From the NCBI GenBank assembly GCA_000934455.1, contig KN884972.1, positions 62,617 to 100,611 on the forward strand: a stretch of 37,995 bases of DNA, given 5' to 3'. Origin of the DNA: Apostichopus parvimensis. Lineage: Eukaryota; Echinodermata; Holothuroidea; Aspidochirotida; Stichopodidae. Below the pieces are notes generated by a model. That model searched no databases. It was given only the letters and a program-made list of their open reading frames with translations, and had not been told where the DNA came from. Numbering within the stretch: the first letter of the stretch is position 1; every line of letters starts with the position of its first letter. Position numbers and translations under genes: made by a program. Positions 1 to 10,781 of the stretch are shown in pieces.

Positions 1-490
1 ACGCAAGTATAGGTGTGGTTATTCGTGAACAGTGACTGGCCGTCTCAAGATGTCATTCCTTCTAAAGTTTACAAAAGAGGTATCTCATTCAAGTAGGTAA
101 CAAACTTATCAGGGAATCTTTGTTTGGTGTGATTTCAGAATTGATTTTAGTCTCATACTCGCAAGCATATCGAAACTGCGATGAAATTTTTGGAGCCTAT
201 ACTTTCCCTCGCAGGATGTACACATTTTGCACGCTAAACTAAGAATTCCCATTTTAAGTTGTCTTCTGTAAATCGGTCTTTCATTTTTATCCCGGAATCC
301 CGTACTTAGTTCTGCTAGTACTAAGTAATATAACTCCCTGCTAATACTATTGGTAGGCTAGTAGTAGTATAGTCAATGCACACATTTCGCGCAGAATACC
401 ATGTTACAAACGTTTAGTGACATTGATACAGTGATAGCAATGCAGTGATGATATTCCCCAGTACCATGACATAAGAAATAATGGCCTAAC
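1..490. other. No recognised feature
   Basis: I see no convincing ORF, RNA gene or repeat terminus here. The sequence is AT-rich, with scattered TAGGCCTA-like words that recur across the window. Confidence 0.4.
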
Positions 491-667
491 TTTAGAATCC
501 GTACCATATGAATGGGAAAGCTTACTAGGGGCTAGGAATTAGGGTTAGGAAGTAGGGTTAGGGGTTAGGAAGTAGGGTTAGGAAGTAGGGAATAGGGTTA
601 GGGGTTAGAAATTAGGGTTAGGAAGTAGGGAATAGGGTTAGGGGTTAGGAATGGTACGGATTCTAAA
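491..667. mobile_element. Small inverted-repeat element with TTAGGG-like minisatellite core
   Basis: A perfect 17-bp inverted repeat bounds this 177-bp unit: TTTAGAATCCGTACCAT at 491-507 and its exact reverse complement at 651-667. Between the arms, about 530-650 is a degenerate tandem array of GGGTTAGG, GGAAGTAGGG and GGGGTTAGG words, close to the metazoan telomere repeat TTAGGG. The paired ends argue for a MITE-like mobile unit carrying a minisatellite rather than a relic of telomere fusion. I see no clear target-site duplication. MITEs with internal minisatellites are known in marine invertebrates; assigning this one to that class is inference. Confidence 0.6.
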
Positions 668-783
668 TTTGTACCGAAATAATTAATGAAGTTGTAGTAG
701 CAGTGGGCTGAATTCAATAGTTATTCTGCAGGGAATGACCCCATCACTGCTGGCGCTAGGCCTCCCATTAGTTTCCTTACATG

Positions 784-2291
784 CGTTAGTTTCCTACCCC
801 TGAGAAATGTTATTTTCCACCCCTAAATCTTAAGTTTTAGGGGAGGAAACTAACGTTTTTAAGGGGAGGAAACTAACGTTTCTCAGGAGTGGAATGGGAG
901 ATGGCATATTGGCTAGGCTATGTGGAAAGAGTTAATTTAGGTAGTGAAGGAACTGAGTAAGTTTTTATGTAATTTATGATTTAGGACATTTTAGTGAAAG
1001 AAGGTAACATATTTTCAAGGGACTTGGAGACAATTTGGGAAGAAATCATTTCTTGTAATTAAAGAAACTCTAGTAAATGATTTATGGAGGAAAGTATCGT
1101 TTTAGGGGAGGAACCTAGGAAGGCATATCTAGGCTGTGGAAAGAGTAAAAGCTGGTAGGTATGGAAGGCATTGTTGAAAGTATTATAGATTAGGCCTAGG
1201 TGGTTTGGTCTGAGTTCTATCAATATCAGCGTGGGTAGGCCTGCATATAATTGATGTTTTTCCTTGTAATTAGATTTGGCATTGATATGAAGTATTTGGT
1301 GGGAAGGCTGTGAATAGATGTTTTAGTAGTTTTTTAAGATCAGTGAGTATTATAATAGTTTCCAGTCTCTTGAATAATGGTACAAGAATATAGTTAGGGA
1401 TTCTCGTACACAATACTTATCATTAAGCAATTGCTTGGAGTGGAATATAAAAAGGTGAGTTTTTTTTACTTACTAGAGTCCTTGTGTTTTGGCATAGGAG
1501 GAAGAAACCTTGAAAACATTAACAAGGAAACGCTTAGTAGTGTTTTCCCCATGAGGACAGACGATGAGTCAGTTCCTGAAAAATGCCAGATCTGTCCAGC
1601 TGACTATGGCTGTCTAAATTATTGTTCTGTGTCCATGTTCAGAACAGGCCTTGAGCAGTCTCGCATTTGTTGGCCAACCTGCATCAAACCCTTCCCAGTA
1701 CTGCTGCAGTCGAGACTGCATTGTCCTGTGCCCATTTTGGACCCTCCTCTGCTTTCCTTCCGACGCCAGCAACAAAGGTTGCCTCTCTGTGTACATAAAA
1801 GACGATCAGAAACTGCAATCATGCCCAGTAATACAAGTGATATAGTATGAAAAAAAACATGATTGATGAGACATACCTACAAGATCTTTGTTGGTGCAGA
1901 TGGCTCCATCCCACAATGAATACACCTAAAAAACAGAAACTCAATTGATCTTCCCATTATCACATTGAATATCACGCATGTAAATGACCCCATGTTCTTA
2001 TAAAGTCCTATGCATATAATCCAGCCTTTTCAGAAACACTATTTATCTTCCGATTACTGAACAGTTACACAAATAAGGTACCAAGTCACATTTCCTATAT
2101 TCCTTCATACATTACTGACACAAGGTTCTTAGTATGTTAGTTTCCTTAACCAAACGCGTTATTTGTCCTCCCTTAACGTGACTTTTCTCCCTTAAATCTT
2201 TTCTCAACATTTATTCCACTTACTATGTCATCTATTCTTTCCACATAGCCTTGCCAATATGCCTCGCCTGAGAAATGTTAGCTTTCTCCCC
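784..2291. repeat. Inverted-repeat unit around an unrecognised ORF
   Basis: About 862-929 (AGGGGAGGAAACTAACGTTT, then TTTCTCAGG, GGCATATTGG, GGCTATGTGGAAAG) reappears as a diverged reverse complement at about 2236-2291. The left side also carries a direct duplication of the AGGGGAGGAAACTAACG word (about 838 and 862) and an opposing copy at about 784-826, so it can fold on itself. A further diverged direct copy of the GGCATAT..CTATGTGGAAAGAG segment lies near 1110-1150. The arrangement resembles a foldback or MITE pair enclosing about 1.3 kb. The outer ends and target duplication are not defined. Confidence 0.45.
1431..1850 (+). CDS. Unrecognised 139-codon ORF between the inverted arms
   Basis: An open frame of 139 codons with several Cys and Pro residues (a CQICPADYGCLNYC stretch near residue 52). 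I do not recognise a family. An overlapping plus frame (1651-1845) and two minus frames are also open, so openness may reflect composition rather than coding. It lies inside the inverted-repeat unit and could be captured sequence, an exon fragment or chance. No convincing splice partners were found. Confidence 0.15.
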   Translation: MLGVEYKKVSFFYLLESLCFGIGGRNLENINKETLSSVFPMRTDDESVPEKCQICPADYGCLNYCSVSMFRTGLEQSRICWPTCIKPFPVLLQSRLHCPVPILDPPLLSFRRQQQRLPLCVHKRRSETAIMPSNTSDIV

Positions 2292-2616
2292 TGATGCTGA
2301 CGGGGGATTTCATGCTTATATTGCATGTCGGAAGGCACGCCATGTTAAGTAATAATATGCATAATGGGTAATACAATTGGAAGTCACTAGGTCAGATCTC
2401 CGACTGTGTACAGTAGTGTGACTCGTGAAACACTTCCATGCAAAACTACAAGCTACAAGATCATAATATTTGGCCAGACGACAATGAAAATGTTTTCAGT
2501 GGAATGTGAAAAGGATTAACAGATATATATACTGAAAGCCCATGTCTGTTTTTAAATGACATCCATGAAAGGAATTTGTTAGTAATAAATGGGATCCAGT
2601 CCTTCTGGTCATATCA
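2292..2616. other. No recognised feature
   Basis: AT-rich spacer between the inverted-repeat unit and the first R1 repeat. I see no ORF or repeat terminus. Confidence 0.4.
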
Positions 2617-4264
2617 TTTTTGGTTCCTTGCTTTAGCAAAAGGAACCTATGTGGTCAACTTGGTGTGTGTGTGTGTCTGTCTGTCTGTAGCACTTGCTTG
2701 GGTACACTGTAACTCAACAAGGAAAAGTTGAACTCAACTTCAACTTGGTATTTAAATTCCCATAGTGAGAAGGTGTGCCCTATTGTTTTCGGTGCTTGTA
2801 AAGGTCACCAAAGGTCAGTTAGGGGCCAACCAAAATAATAAACAAAGCAGTAACTCCCATTGACAGGGTCCGACATGTTATTATTTTGGAACTAGTTGTA
2901 AATGGGGTAGGGGATCGTTTTCAAACATAACAGTCGTGTGATCCAAGGTCAACTAAGGTCAATTAGGGGTCAAAAACTAGTATTTTTGCGATAACTTGAG
3001 AACAAAATGTCCGTCAAGGTTGGGAGTTACGCTTTTGTAATCCAATAGTTGACCCGCATCTTTGTGACCCGTGACCTTAGGTTGACCTCTGGTGACCTGT
3101 CTTAGTTTCTTTGGTTATTTGAATTTGTGTGGCCATGTTGAGATCTCAAATTGTCTTCCAATCAAAATTGTTCATGGGTTGAACCCTGTGCGACCTTCGG
3201 GTGCAAAGTTATCAGAGGTTTTTTTTTTATAAAGATGCTCATTTTAGGAGATACAGGGCAACGAAAAAAGTTTGTCAATATTTTAATATATGATAGAGCT
3301 ATGTGTGCTCTATTGACGAAACTAACTCCCGCTTCGGTCTGACACCCGTTTCGTAAGTTATGAGGTGCCAATGGTTGGATTTTTGATACATTTTTAGCAA
3401 TAACAATGTGTGCGTACATTGGAGTGCATACAAATTTTTGGATGGAGTGCACATCATTGAGGGGAACATTTTTCATAAGAACCGTCATGCCATCCAAGGT
3501 CATTCAAGGACGCTTATGGGCAAAAAACTGCCCACTAATTGTTGCAACAACTTCAAGTGAAGTTAGTCTGACATGTCTGATATATTGGGACAAGTTGTGG
3601 ATGAAGTAGATGCACGTTCTTTTCTAAATAACCGGTATGTAATTAATCCAAGGTCAACAAAGACCGTCAATTATGGCTCAAAATGTGTTTTTTGGGGGCA
3701 ATAACTTTTGAAACTCCCACTGATGGGGTCCAACATGGTTGACATTTTGGGACTAGTTGTGAATAGGGTAAGCGATCGTTTCCAAACATAACGGTCATGT
3801 GATCCAAGGTCAACAAAAGTCAATTATGGGTCAAAATCTCAATCTCCAAACTGATCAAAATTGTCCATGGTTGACCCCTGTGCGACATTCATGCGCAAAG
3901 TTATCAGAGGTCAAGGTTGTAATTGGTTTTGAGAGGTGGACCTCTGTTGACCTCACATGACCTTGGAATAGCGCCTCCAGTGACCCGTATTAGTGTTTTT
4001 TTAAGTTGAATTTTTGTGGCCATATTTTAATTGTCCATAGGTTGACTCCTGTGCAACCAAAGTTATTAAGTACAGTTAGGATGATTCTGCAAGTTCTTAT
4101 AAACAAATCCAACAAAAGTAAACAGATTCTCAAAAGGAACAATCATTGATTTGTGAAATTTGTGGCAATAATATTGTGTGTGTACATTAAACTCGGAAAT
4201 AACAATTTTAGGATAGTGCTTAGTCCTTATAAGCAAGGAACCTTATTGCTCTTGGGTTCTTGTT
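2617..4264 (+). repeat. Interspersed repeat R1, copy 1 (near full length)
   Basis: Starts with a T-run and a hairpin at 2622-2647 (GGTTCCTTGCT pairing with AGCAAaAGGAACC). A GT-rich tract (about 2662-2690), a CACTTGCTTGGGTACACTGT core, and about 1.5 kb of blocks rich in AGGTCA/TGACCT follow. Examples are AGGTCA at 2802-2807 and 2812-2817 (spacer of 4), and at 2946-2951 and 2956-2961 (spacer of 4). It ends near AAGCAAGGAACC...GGGTTCTTG at about 4230-4262, which can form a second hairpin of related sequence. Other copies lie at 16474, 26041, 28431 and 37847, all plus strand. No protein is evident, so it looks like a non-autonomous repeat of unknown class. Confidence 0.75.
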
Positions 4265-4607
4265 TGTCTTTCAATTGCCCTAAGCCTTGCCCTGTGATGA
4301 GTTGTAGTTTCTGTGATAGAGTGCTTGAAATGTTGGCCCGTCCTGCCAGAAAATTTGAGTCTAACACAGACTTATGTCGAGAAGTGACATCAGTGCGGCA
4401 CATTGGTCAGAATCGATCAGATCTCACTCTTAGCTTGGCCTTGAGACATTACACGAAATGTGAACAGACTATGCGTATAGATGTGAACACAAAATATCTC
4501 ACTCTAATCTTGGCTTTGATACAGTACACTGGAATGTGTACAGACTTTGGGTATGGCTGTTTTTATATCTTGGAAAAGGTGTATAGAGACCTGGGAGGTT
4601 CCAAGAA
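4265..4607. repeat. Spacer with a diverged 75-bp tandem duplication
   Basis: ATCTCACTCT begins two similar blocks at 4421 and 4496, a period of 75 bp. Both continue with matching words (CTTGGC.TTGA, ACA.TACAC, ..AATGTG.ACAGACT). The second copy is lost after about 4560. The rest of the interval shows nothing I recognise. Confidence 0.45.
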
Positions 4608-4833
4608 TGAGATATTAGAGAGTACACCGGAGACGGTCTTTCCTGGTCAACAGCCAGAGTGTTTCTGAGTACTTTATTTTCATTACATCATTAAACACAA
4701 TACATTGGATGCATGGCCTTTCCATAAGGTATGCACGGCCGTTATTAATACTTAGGGTGGTGTGCACACGATCTACATATTGCACACGAACTTCTTTTAT
4801 TTGCACATTTCACTAAACTCTTAATATATAACA
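4608..4833 (-). mobile_element. Putative 3' LTR of the Gypsy fossil
   Basis: On the minus strand a purine-rich tract (ACAAAGGAGGAT, about 4834-4845) is followed at once by TGTTATATATTAAGAG, a plausible Gypsy LTR start. An AATAAA signal lies at about 4671-4676. The proposed end (..AATATCTCA, plus-strand 4608) is a guess, because no second LTR is present in the window to fix the boundary. Confidence 0.45.
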
Positions 4834-5071
4834 ATCCTCCTTTGTAGCTAAGAGACCACTATTTTATTATTGCAACAACGAACATATAATATTAGCAAAA
4901 TATTCACAGAAAGTATAAATTCACGTTGACAAGTAATCTACAAAAATACTACTAAACTATTGGAGATATCAAAATATAACTTTCACAATCTACAAACCAA
5001 TACCATCACTGACATACCCAATCATGAAACAAGATATTAAAATACACTATTTATGTCTGTCGGATATGAAG

Positions 5072-5420
5072 TTACAAATTTAAAAACTTAGGGGGTCGGA
5101 CAACTCTAGCGGACCTGGTTTTGACGACACAAGAATCTCCAGGACTAGAAAGTTGTGAACTAGGTTTGCTTTTTGCTGGAGTAGAAATAGGGGTTTTCTC
5201 ATCAGAGTTTTGCAATTTAGAATCAATAGGAATATTAGATGAAACTTTGGATGGAGAAGTAATAACAGATGGTGAGGGATCTGGCTTGATTTCTGGAACC
5301 ATAGAAGTATGTGGTACAGAAGGAAACCTTATTGCACTGGGTGAAAACCTGGTGTCCTGATTTGGATTTTCAATGTCCATTTCTGGAGTAGCATTTTGCC
5401 GATTGGAATCATCATGCCTA
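5072..5420 (-). mobile_element. Gypsy fossil: C-terminal pol tail
   Basis: The minus strand encodes a Ser/Pro-rich stretch ending in a basic segment, TRSARVVRPPKFLNL, like the R.S.R.RRPP..L tail of many animal Gypsy integrases. The open frame runs on to 5578, but the part above 5420 belongs to the inserted transposon whose terminus is at 5421. I therefore limit the Gypsy-derived piece to 5072-5420. Confidence 0.65.
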
Positions 5421-6985
5421 CAGTACCGCCAATAAGTAACTTGGTAAAGATTAGTGCGATTCAGCGCAAAACGCAGCTTAACTGTAATTAACCTCGCTCC
5501 AAATAAAGGAACGCTACTTTCCCCGCACTCCAAATAAAGGAACGCAAATTCCCCGTGCTCGCTATTCACCACCGACACAATGGGAGTGAACCGATCGATA
5601 CAACGCTATTCATAGTGTGGAGGTAGTGCTGGGCGATATTTGCTTTTTACCGTGATGATAAATAGTTCAAAAGTTATCGCGATATTTCGATATTTACGAT
5701 AGTTTCCCCCTCACAGAATTAGCGTAAATGTCGAGCTTTGAGTGGACGGAGAAAGAGAGATATATGGAGGGGACATTCAAAGAGAATATCTGAAAAACCT
5801 TACGATATTTTTCACAAATACTGATGCTTAGATAAGTGCATACTCACAATCAACGAGCCTCCCCGAATTTCGCTCCGCTTACGTAAAACTTCTATGTATA
5901 TGACACGTGGAAAAACACAAGTTTTTACACACATAATTCCCACTGACATTGGTAGCAGAACATAAGTAGGTCATCGACATTCGAACTTGACAACAAGTTC
6001 ATCGCACCCTGGGAACGACACAACAAATTGAACATGATGTTACATTTTCCCGCCATCTGGACGCCGAGTGTAAATTTGGTGTAATATGCAAATTATGAAT
6101 GTTACTGTGCTGAATAGTTTTGTGTTGAAGGGGAAAACCTTTCTTATACGTGTTTATTTTATTCCCCGATATTTTCTGGTTACCAGAAGTAATAAAAAGC
6201 AAGAAGGAAACTTCGTGTTTTATCCTTTCGGGAAATTCGGGGTAACATATCATTTTTAGTAGTAACATCATGCCTCGTGTTTTGTGTGGACTTTAGGCAC
6301 ATTACTGTAGGCTAGGAAACGTTGCACTGATTTATAGAGTACTGTTCATAGGCTTACGAATACGAGACAAGACTCGGTGCATTGGATATTGTTCGCTGTT
6401 TCGCTATGTATAGACGTTCCACTGACAATCGTTTCTTGGCGAGTTGCCAAGTTTAACTAAGAACAAGTGTTTCACGCACATTGTAAGAATGTTGTACAGT
6501 ACTGTAGCATGCAAATCATCAGACGACAGCCTGCTGTACCAATGATTTTCCTCGTACAGGTAAAATGTGAATTCCTTTTTTGGGGGTTTTAATGGTCAAC
6601 TATTTTGCGCACATATTTTTGCGCGGACATTTGTATTGTATGTTGAATTTAAACAGTTTAAGATACATGCTTAACACCGAGTATAAACCTTTGGTCTTCC
6701 TTCTACCAGCGACGATCGATATTCTTTTGTTACCGGATTGGAAGGAATTAAGTAGGATTACAGCCATTGACCGTCTGACGGTAACAATGAACTTCACACT
6801 TCTAGCGGGCATGAATAGAATTAGGGAAGCCTTCCGACGGAATCTGCGCTCTGATAAACAGTTCCCCGCAATTACCCGCATTTAAATGCATTTAAATGCG
6901 GGTTTTAACAAAAGATAGAGCGCGGTTAAATGCACTGACCGCAAAAAAAGAGCGCGGTTTACCAAGTTATTTAATGGCGGTACTG
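5421..6985. mobile_element. DNA transposon A (TA duplication, CAGTACCGCC ends) inside Gypsy
   Basis: The ends are inverted: CAGTACCGCC at 5421 followed by AATAAGTAACTTGGTAAA, and its counterpart TTTACCAAGTTATTTAATGG then CGGTACTG ending at 6985. The flanks are TA at 5419-5420 and TA at 6986-6987, so the target duplication is TA, as in Tc1/mariner/pogo elements. The Gypsy sequence is interrupted between these points. No transposase is evident in about 1.56 kb, so it is non-autonomous. Inside are a GTGCTGGGCGATATT word at about 5632, resembling some hAT termini, a block at about 5788-6115 shared in inverted orientation with transposon B, and a perfect palindrome at 6874-6903. Confidence 0.75.
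6874..6903. repeat. Perfect 30-bp palindrome
   Basis: The sequence equals its own reverse complement over 30 bases, made of GCATTTAAATGC units with CCCG/CGGG ends. It lies about 80 bp inside the right end of transposon A and could extrude as a cruciform. A role as a transposase site is possible but unproven. Confidence 0.85.
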
Positions 6986-7257
6986 TAAGGTGATTAGCAT
7001 GCACATAGCGACGGTTGTTCCCTGGTGTTCTAACCAAATAGGTTAGTGGACCTTTAACTTCAACCATTGTCCCAGGTATCCAACTTAAAATTTCCTCCTC
7101 TCAAATGTCTGACTTTTACCGACTGATATAGATGGAAGGATATCATTTTCGGATTTACACCATCTTGATAGAATTTAGATTTAGCCTGACGGTGCTCGAC
7201 CGAACGTTTTAGAGATGGCTTAACAAGTGTAAGCTTGGTTTGGGGAGCACTTTTCAA
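6986..7257 (-). mobile_element. Gypsy fossil: integrase C-terminal region
   Basis: Minus-strand frames encode a segment with VKVRHLRGGNFKLDTWDNG, then GPLTYLVRT and RRYVHANHL. This matches the post-core part of animal Gypsy integrases, where a G.V.Y.V ... R.HANHL pattern is common. It runs directly into the TA duplication of transposon A. Confidence 0.7.
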
Positions 7258-7347
7258 AAAGAGCTCTGCTGGGGTCTTGTCAGTAGTTGAGTGGGGAATA
7301 TTTCTATGCTGAAATAGAATGTGTGCAACCTTATGTTGTAAACTATT

Positions 7348-8195
7348 CTAAACATTCTCTTGAAAGTTTGAACATGTTCTTTCTGCGAAGCCATTGCTAG
7401 AAGGGTGGTATGGAGGGGTCAAAGTTTGTTGAACAGAGTTAGTTTTAAGAAAATGTTTGAATTCCTCTGCAATGAACTGTGGACCATTATCAGTCACAAC
7501 TTGTACAGGAAGACCAAACTGAGCAAATACTGTTCCCAACTTGGAAACCGTAGCTGAAGCGGTTGTACTCGACATGGGGAAAACTTCTAGCCACTTAGAA
7601 TGACTATCAACCAGTAACAGAAACTGTTGGCCATTAATTTCTGCAAAATCTAGGTGAATTCTCTGCCATGGTTTGGTAGCCCAAGGCCAAAGAATTAGGG
7701 GTGTTTTCCTGGGGGTGTTCTGTTCATTGGAACAAACAGAACAATTTCTAACTAGGTCCTCAATGTCATATAATCCATGCCTGGCCACCAGACAAAAGAT
7801 CTACCCAGAGATTTCATACAAAACATACCGGTGTGACAATCATGCAATTTATTTAAAATGTGTTGCTGACATTGTTGCGGAATAATAACACGTCTACCCC
7901 ATAATATGCAACCATTTTCTAATGAAAGTTCTAACCGTCTTGTCCAATATGGTTTGAATTCTTCCTCACAATGTTTTGGCCATCCAGACAAGGTATATTT
8001 GTATACTTTTGTTAACACAATGTCTTTGTTAGTGGCCTTCGCAATCGTCTCAGCTGTAACAGGAAGCTGATCAACTACGGTAGAAAAAACATAACCTTCA
8101 TCAGGATCTGTAATTTGAGTTAGTTTCTCTTTTAATGGCAATCTACCTAAAAGATCAGCATTAGCATTTTGTGTAGAAGTGCGATACTGATACAT
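7348..8195 (-). mobile_element. Gypsy fossil: integrase zinc-binding and core domains
   Basis: The minus strand shows the integrase order: a zinc-binding part (HDCHTGMFCMKSLGRSFVWW, then a CSVC pair), then the core with HLDFAE, VVTDNGPQF and PYHPSSNGFAER, which correspond to the D, D and E regions of the DDE catalytic core. A PWQRIHLDFA junction is typical of Gypsy pol. The region is covered by two overlapping frames. Part of the 4608-13130 fossil. Confidence 0.85.
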
Positions 8196-8623
8196 GCTAA
8201 AATTAGAGCCCAGCGTTGCATCTGCGTTGCAGCTAAAGGCAGTATCGCTGACTTTGGACCAAATATACGGGTCAAAGGTTGGTGGTCTGTCACCAAGGTA
8301 AATTTACGACCGTAAAGATACAAGTGGAACTTCTTTAGCCCGAATATTATAGCCTCTTTATCAATTTGGGCATAGTTTTTCTCTGCCGAACTGAGTGTCC
8401 TGGAAGCATAGGCTATAGGACACTCAGTACCATCGCTTAACCTGTGGCTTATAACCGCACCTAACCCATAGGGACCCGCGTCTACGCTCAATACCAGTGT
8501 TTTCGTGGGGTCATAATGAATTAGGACTGTATCACCCGTAAGGACAGTTTTTACATACATGAAAGCTTGCTCGCACTCGTTGGACCAACTCCATTCCGAC
8601 TTGTGTTGCAGCAATGTGTACAA
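8147..8623 (-). mobile_element. Gypsy fossil: RNase H domain
   Basis: The minus strand encodes W..ECEQAF, then LSVDAGPYGLGAVISH, PIAYASRTLS, NYAQIDKEA and FTLVTDHQPL. These are the classic RNase H landmarks of Ty3/Gypsy pol (D..A...G.GAVL, AY.SR.L, Y...EKE-like, V.TDH..L). The domain lies between reverse transcriptase and integrase as expected. Confidence 0.85.
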
Positions 8624-8669
8624 GGGGTGAAGTTTGGAAGCTAAATTTTCAACAAACTTGCCATAGTAA

Positions 8670-9123
8670 TTAATGATTTCCCAAAAACGACTTTAGCTCT
8701 GAAACATTGGTAGCTCTTGGCGCACGCATTATTGCTTCAATTTTGTCTTGAACTGGTTGAATGCCATTACCGCTTAGAACATGACCTAAATATTGGACTT
8801 GTGGTTTGAAGAATTGACATTTGCTTGCATTTAAACGCACATTATACTTATCGAGTTTATCGAACAGAAATCTTAGAATCTTCAGATGTTCTTCGACATT
8901 GTTTGTCGCAACAAGGATATCATCCACATAGCAAAATACATGAGGAATACCAGTCAATATATTGTTCATAGGGGATTGAAATAGCACAGGGGCCGTTTTT
9001 ATGCCGAAACAGAGACGCTTAGGAGCATAAACCTTTATGCAGTATTCAAAACTAGCAACTGCGCTGATTCTGCGTCTAAGAACAATTGATTGAATGCACC
9101 AGTTAGATCGATAACAGAATATA
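8670..9123 (-). mobile_element. Gypsy fossil: reverse transcriptase, YVDD part
   Basis: Minus-strand frames encode FCYVDDILVATNNVEEHL, the YVDD catalytic box, then RLNASKCQFF and VQYLGHVLSGNGI, then a thumb-like segment ending near LKSFLGN. This is the C-terminal half of a Gypsy reverse transcriptase. It abuts transposon B, whose end is at 9124. Confidence 0.85.
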
Positions 9124-10394
9124 CAGTACCGCCCAGATTAAATCGGCCGTGGCATCGTGTATCGTGATGCCCTTTTCGTTTTCTATCGTTTTCTATCGTG
9201 AGACCTGACTACTGTAAAGTTTTTGTACACGCTACAACTATATAACGATATACCACGATCACACGCTATATCGTGATACCAAGCCTTCACGATAGCAAAC
9301 ATGACTGCTACATTCACGCTAACACGTTATATCGTGAGATCGTGATTTCAAGCCGAGTGCGTCACGATTCGTAACTTCGTTTGGGCTTTGGATTTTTATT
9401 ATTCACGCTATTTCGTTAAGTCGTAATATCGTGTATCAGGAAGTTCCTACTCTACTGTGCGAAAATCGATCTTTACAGGAGTTCCGCCTTGAAAACTTTT
9501 TGAAGTCAGCTCACAACTTTACATGTTTAACTTTTTATTTAACAACAGTAACGTTACGTACGGTTAGCGACTTTTCTGTTACTAGTGTTAGTTGTAGATT
9601 TTATGTTCCACGGAGGATAAGTTACTTTGAATAGTTGGCAACATTTTGAAGAATAATAAAGTATTACTAAGCCTTTCTTGTGTTAAGTTTTTATATAATT
9701 TATCGTTGGTTCCAACAGAATGAAAAGGAAAAAAATTCCACCCAACAACTTTGAAGCAGGGCCGGTTAAAAACATGTTACATGTTTATCGTCCGCGCAAG
9801 GGGCCTCCCTTTTCCTGATTCCCGAGTCTCTATTCGGATTCAAGAAATCTAACTAACCTTAAAAATTATTTTGTTAAGGTTGCCACATATTCCAAACTAG
9901 TATTAGCGCATGAAAAGAAGAAAAACGTCAGCCTGGTTTTTTTTCAGATCTCAGTTACGAGAAATATGTATTTTATTTGGATAATAGAAAAACTTTCTTT
10001 AATTAATATTTTCCTACCCTAGCTATATTTTATAAAACCTTCATGAAAACCGACTTTTTAGAAAATGGATTTTGAAGCTCAGTCAACAATTTAAAAAATG
10101 CTTACCGTTAAATACTGGCGTCAAAAAATTAATTTCGTATTTATTCCAATAAAGATCCACAAATGATAAAAATGCGAAGTACAGCTTACTAAATAGAATT
10201 GAAACTGCATGTACAGTACATGGTCATTTTAAGCATCCAAATACTATACAAAGAGATCGAGTTCACCGAAACACCTCTTTTCCCTACCACCTGAGGAAAA
10301 GCGTCTTTTATAAAATATAGTACCATACAGTACTTTACATTTGATACAAAAGTAACATCTACAACAACTTCCCAAAATTTGTATGTGTCGCAAT

Positions 10395-10745
10395 AGGTTA
10401 AGTTTTAACCGCACAGTACCGTTAATAATTTGCATATTACATCAAAAGTTACACTCGGGCGTCCAGATGGCGGGAAAATGTACAATCATGTACAATTTGT
10501 TGTGTCGTTCCCACGGTGCAATGAACTTGGGCAAGTTGCCAAGTTCGAATGTCGATGACCTACTTATGTTCCGTAAACAATGTCAATGGGAATTATGTGT
10601 GTAAAAACTCATGTTTTTCCACGTGTTATATATATAGAAGTTTTACGTAAGCGGAGTGAATTTCGGGGCGGCTCGTTGATTGTGAGGAAGCACTTATCTA
10701 AGCATCAATATTTGTGAAAAATATCGTAAGATTTTTCTTCAGAAA
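10395..10745. repeat. Internal block shared, inverted, with transposon A
   Basis: About 350 bp matches 5788-6115 in reverse complement, including AATTTGCATATTACA, the word CCAGATGGCGGGAAAATGTA, CGAATGTCGATGACCTACTT, AAGTTTTTACACACA-like text and GCTTAGATAAGTGC. It indicates common ancestry of part of the two transposons, or the same small repeat inserted in both. The inverted pair about 4.5 kb apart could pair in transcripts. Confidence 0.7.
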
Positions 10746-10781
10746 ATATTTTTAACTAGTAATTTCTCAATGTATTAAGAA

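Noticed and set aside
2617-4264. R1 as a Helitron
   Set aside because: There are hairpins near the ends, but no TC start, no CTRR end and no evident A/T target insertion. The evidence does not support that class.
4153-4668. 171-codon plus-strand ORF
   Set aside because: It starts inside the end of R1, runs through a 75-bp tandem duplication and into the putative Gypsy LTR. No family features, so it is a chance opening.
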